Source: Streptomyces rhizosphaerihabitans
GTDB taxonomy: Bacteria; Actinomycetota; Actinomycetes; Streptomycetales; Streptomycetaceae
Reading direction: 5' to 3'
NCBI RefSeq assembly: GCF_025399795.1
Contig: NZ_JAODTZ010000013.1
Location: forward strand, 1 to 64,000
Length of the DNA: 64,000 nt
Positions within the stretch are counted from its first letter, which is position 1. Each line of letters begins with the position of its first letter. Below are positions 62,123 to 64,000 of the stretch, piece after piece. The position numbers were made by a program, and so were the translations under genes. The notes beneath the pieces were generated by a model. The model worked only from the letters and a program-made list of their open reading frames with translations, did not search any database and was not told the origin of the DNA.

Positions 62123-63841
62123 TCAGGAAACCGCGCTCCGCAGCCCCGTCATGTTGATGTGCTCGGTCTCGTCGTGCGCCGTCAGGTCGATGACCTGGCG
62201 GTCGGCACCGCGCGAAGCCTCGCTCGCGGGCTTGAACCCGGACTCGGCCTCGGCCTTGTGCAGAGCGAGCGCCTCCTGACCGACCACATCGGCGAGGTCC
62301 TCGTTCTGCACGGCCTCCATCGCGGCGGCGTCCGACGCCTCCTTCTGCGTACCGAAGAAGTCGAACCCGCCCTCGACCGAGGGACGTCGCACCTGCGCGG
62401 TGTGCGGGACGACGGCGACCGCCGTCGGCACGGTGAAGTGCCCGGACCGCTGAGCCGGCTTGACGGGATGCGCCGCCCGGGCCGGCTGTGCCGCCTCGGC
62501 CTGGGGAGACGTTGCGGAGGGCGTGGACGGTGCGGAGGACGACGGCTTGGCCTCGGCGGCCGCACGCTGATGCTCGCCGACCGCCTCGGGCTTCCCCTGC
62601 GCCCCACCCGCCTCCGCGACGGAGTCCGAGGACGGACCCGCCTCGATGGCCGGAGCACCCTGCGGGCCCTCACCCTTCGCGACCGGGTCCTTCGCCGCGA
62701 CCAGTTCCCTCGTCGCGACCGCACCCTTCGTCGCGACCTCGCTCTTCCGCAGCGCCGCGCGCCTCTTCGCCGCCGCGTCCCTCTTGACGGCCGCGTCCAG
62801 CGCGGACTCGCCGCGGGCAGGCACGGTGTTCAGCGACTCGGCCGTCGCCGAGTCCGCGTCGGGGGCGGGATCCGCATCGGGGTGCGAGTCCCGCAGCGCC
62901 AGGGCCACGGACGTCGAGACCGCCCCGGTCCCGACGCCTTCCGCCTTGACGCCCTCCGCGCCTTGAGCACTGCCCGCGATCCGGCTCAACGCCGCTCCGG
63001 CCCGCAGGAAGAGCGATGATCCGGCCGGAGAGAAGACTTCGGGAGACTCGTCGGTCCCGGGGCCGGCCTCCGCCGGCACCTCCACGTCCGCCTCCAGGGG
63101 AGCCGTGTCGTCGTCGGGCGCCATGAAGGCCTCGATGGCCTCCATCCCGCTCCCGGACGCGGACATCGCGCCCCCGGACTCCCCCGACTCCTCGGACCGC
63201 TCCGGCTCGTCCGGTTCCTCGGACGTCTCGATCGCCTCGGGCGCGTCCGGCGAATCCACCGCGTCGGAGTGGTCCGTCGCGTCCGGGGAATCCGGCGTGT
63301 CCGGGGAATCCGGCGTGTCCGGGGATTGCGGAGTCTCCACCGCATCCGGAGCCGTCCGCGCGGCAGGCAGGGCACGTGCCGGCACAGCCGCCTCTATGGC
63401 GAGCTGCCGACGCCCCTCCAGAGCGGTCGCCCGCTCCGTCTCGGCCGTGGCGTACCGCCGCAGCAGCGCCGCGTGTTCATTGCGCAGGCCGGCCAGCTCG
63501 GTGCGCTTGACGCGCAGCTTCTGCTCCAGCTTGACGCGCAGCTCGCGCGACTCCTCGAGGTCTGTCTCCAGTTCGGCGACGCGCTCCTCATGACGCCACT
63601 CGTCGCTGGCCCGCGCGCGCGTGAGGTCGGCGACGCGTTTGCCCGCCGAGGTGTCCCAGCGGCGCATGGCGACCGCGCCGGCGACCGCCGTCACCGCGGC
63701 ACCCGCGGCCAGGACACGGAGCGCGAACGCATCCGTGAACAGCCAGGAACCTACGGCGCAGACGAGCGACACGCCGGCGATCGCCGAAGGAGGCAGCACC
63801 CTGTGCAAGGGCGGGGAATGGCGGTGGCGTCCACGTGGCAT
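62123..63841 (-). CDS. Coiled-coil membrane protein with long low-complexity region, unknown function
   Basis: This 572-aa protein has two membrane helices in the first 60 residues (IAGVSLVCAVGSWLF, LRVLAAGAAVTAVAGAVAM), then a coiled coil (about 70-145; EERVAELETDLEESRELRVK, LEQKLRVKRTELAGLRNEHA). A long acidic, Pro/Ser/Asp-rich region follows with tandem PDTPDSPDTPDSPDATD-like repeats (about 170-230), then an Ala/Lys/Val segment, and a conserved-looking C-terminus (HFTVPTAVAVVPHTAQVRRP, DRQVIDLTAHDETEHINMTG). ATG 63841 begins with a basic segment. I do not recognise the family. Its promoter lies in 63842-64000, where no clear motif was placed. Confidence 0.82.
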   Translation of the reverse strand: MPRGRHRHSPPLHRVLPPSAIAGVSLVCAVGSWLFTDAFALRVLAAGAAVTAVAGAVAMRRWDTSAGKRVADLTRARASDEWRHEERVAELETDLEESRELRVKLEQKLRVKRTELAGLRNEHAALLRRYATAETERATALEGRRQLAIEAAVPARALPAARTAPDAVETPQSPDTPDSPDTPDSPDATDHSDAVDSPDAPEAIETSEEPDEPERSEESGESGGAMSASGSGMEAIEAFMAPDDDTAPLEADVEVPAEAGPGTDESPEVFSPAGSSLFLRAGAALSRIAGSAQGAEGVKAEGVGTGAVSTSVALALRDSHPDADPAPDADSATAESLNTVPARGESALDAAVKRDAAAKRRAALRKSEVATKGAVATRELVAAKDPVAKGEGPQGAPAIEAGPSSDSVAEAGGAQGKPEAVGEHQRAAAEAKPSSSAPSTPSATSPQAEAAQPARAAHPVKPAQRSGHFTVPTAVAVVPHTAQVRRPSVEGGFDFFGTQKEASDAAAMEAVQNEDLADVVGQEALALHKAEAESGFKPASEASRGADRQVIDLTAHDETEHINMTGLRSAVS

Positions 63842-64000
63842 GGCCAGAAACTTACCGCGCGTAGGCGAATCTTGGTGCCCCGCACGGTAAAAACACAGTC
63901 ACCCCGGAACCTTTGTCCTGTACCAGGCGTCGGCAAGGCACACCGCTTGTCCCACAAGGCCCGTCACGACCCCCGGTCACGCCCGCTCCTCGATCAATTC

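Overview
The window is high-GC, densely packed DNA with strong third-position GC bias, many GTG starts and many apparently leaderless promoters. Gene content and order point to the core chromosome of a Streptomyces species. From memory the order resembles the S. coelicolor block from trpRS1 (about SCO3334) through sigE-cseABC (SCO3356-SCO3359) to clpC, lsr2 and the coaX-nadC-nadB-panC group. No prophage, insertion sequence, CRISPR array, tRNA or integrated element was seen.

Layout. Positions 1-336 hold the promoter and leader of an rRNA operon that reads leftward off the window. Divergent from it is trpS with a Trp-codon leader peptide and attenuator (377-1541). Next come proC, an ABC-2 exporter pair with a palindromic operator, a SulP transporter, a methyltransferase, small membrane and SH3-like proteins, and a Ser/Thr kinase with a PQQ-like propeller (to 10.4 kb). 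Then ilvD, a TetR regulator, a TIM-barrel sugar isomerase-like protein, an exopolyphosphatase-family protein, a cysteine-rich protein and a sigma-like/BACON membrane protein (to 18.7 kb). DNA repair and signalling follow: radA, disA (c-di-AMP synthase) and mutY, then the cell-envelope stress operon sigE-cseA-cseB-cseC (24.1-27.5 kb).

From 27.7 to 41 kb there are a VOC protein and AraC regulator, a DHA2 drug exporter with a divergent TetR, a secreted M23 peptidase, a large NACHT-LRR ATPase (bacterial NLR-like), clpC with a ClgR-type box, an SCO3374-like protein overlapping lsr2, and BlaI plus an ArgA-like acetyltransferase. From 41 to 51.4 kb, on the minus strand, lie two small genes, two paralogous sortase-E-type surface proteins with a shared upstream element, and a tightly overlapping cofactor operon (Rossmann/DUF2520-panC-nadB-nadC-coaX). 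The last part holds threonine aldolase, an ArsR-type regulator with a 23-bp palindrome, a TmrB-like ATPase, a two-component system, a MidA-type methyltransferase convergent with a nuoD paralogue, two PH-domain membrane proteins, and a coiled-coil membrane protein.

Three themes cut across the window. First, at least six gene 3' ends carry short tandem repeats that overlap or abut the stop codon. Second, several operators and attenuators can be read directly (trpS leader, ABC operator, ArsR palindrome, lsr2 promoter palindrome, HK-RR spacer palindrome). Third, envelope homeostasis and stress are over-represented (sigE system, M23 peptidase, LAXTG proteins, PH-domain proteins, drug exporters). 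Regions without genes are mostly repeat-rich spacers and are listed as features.
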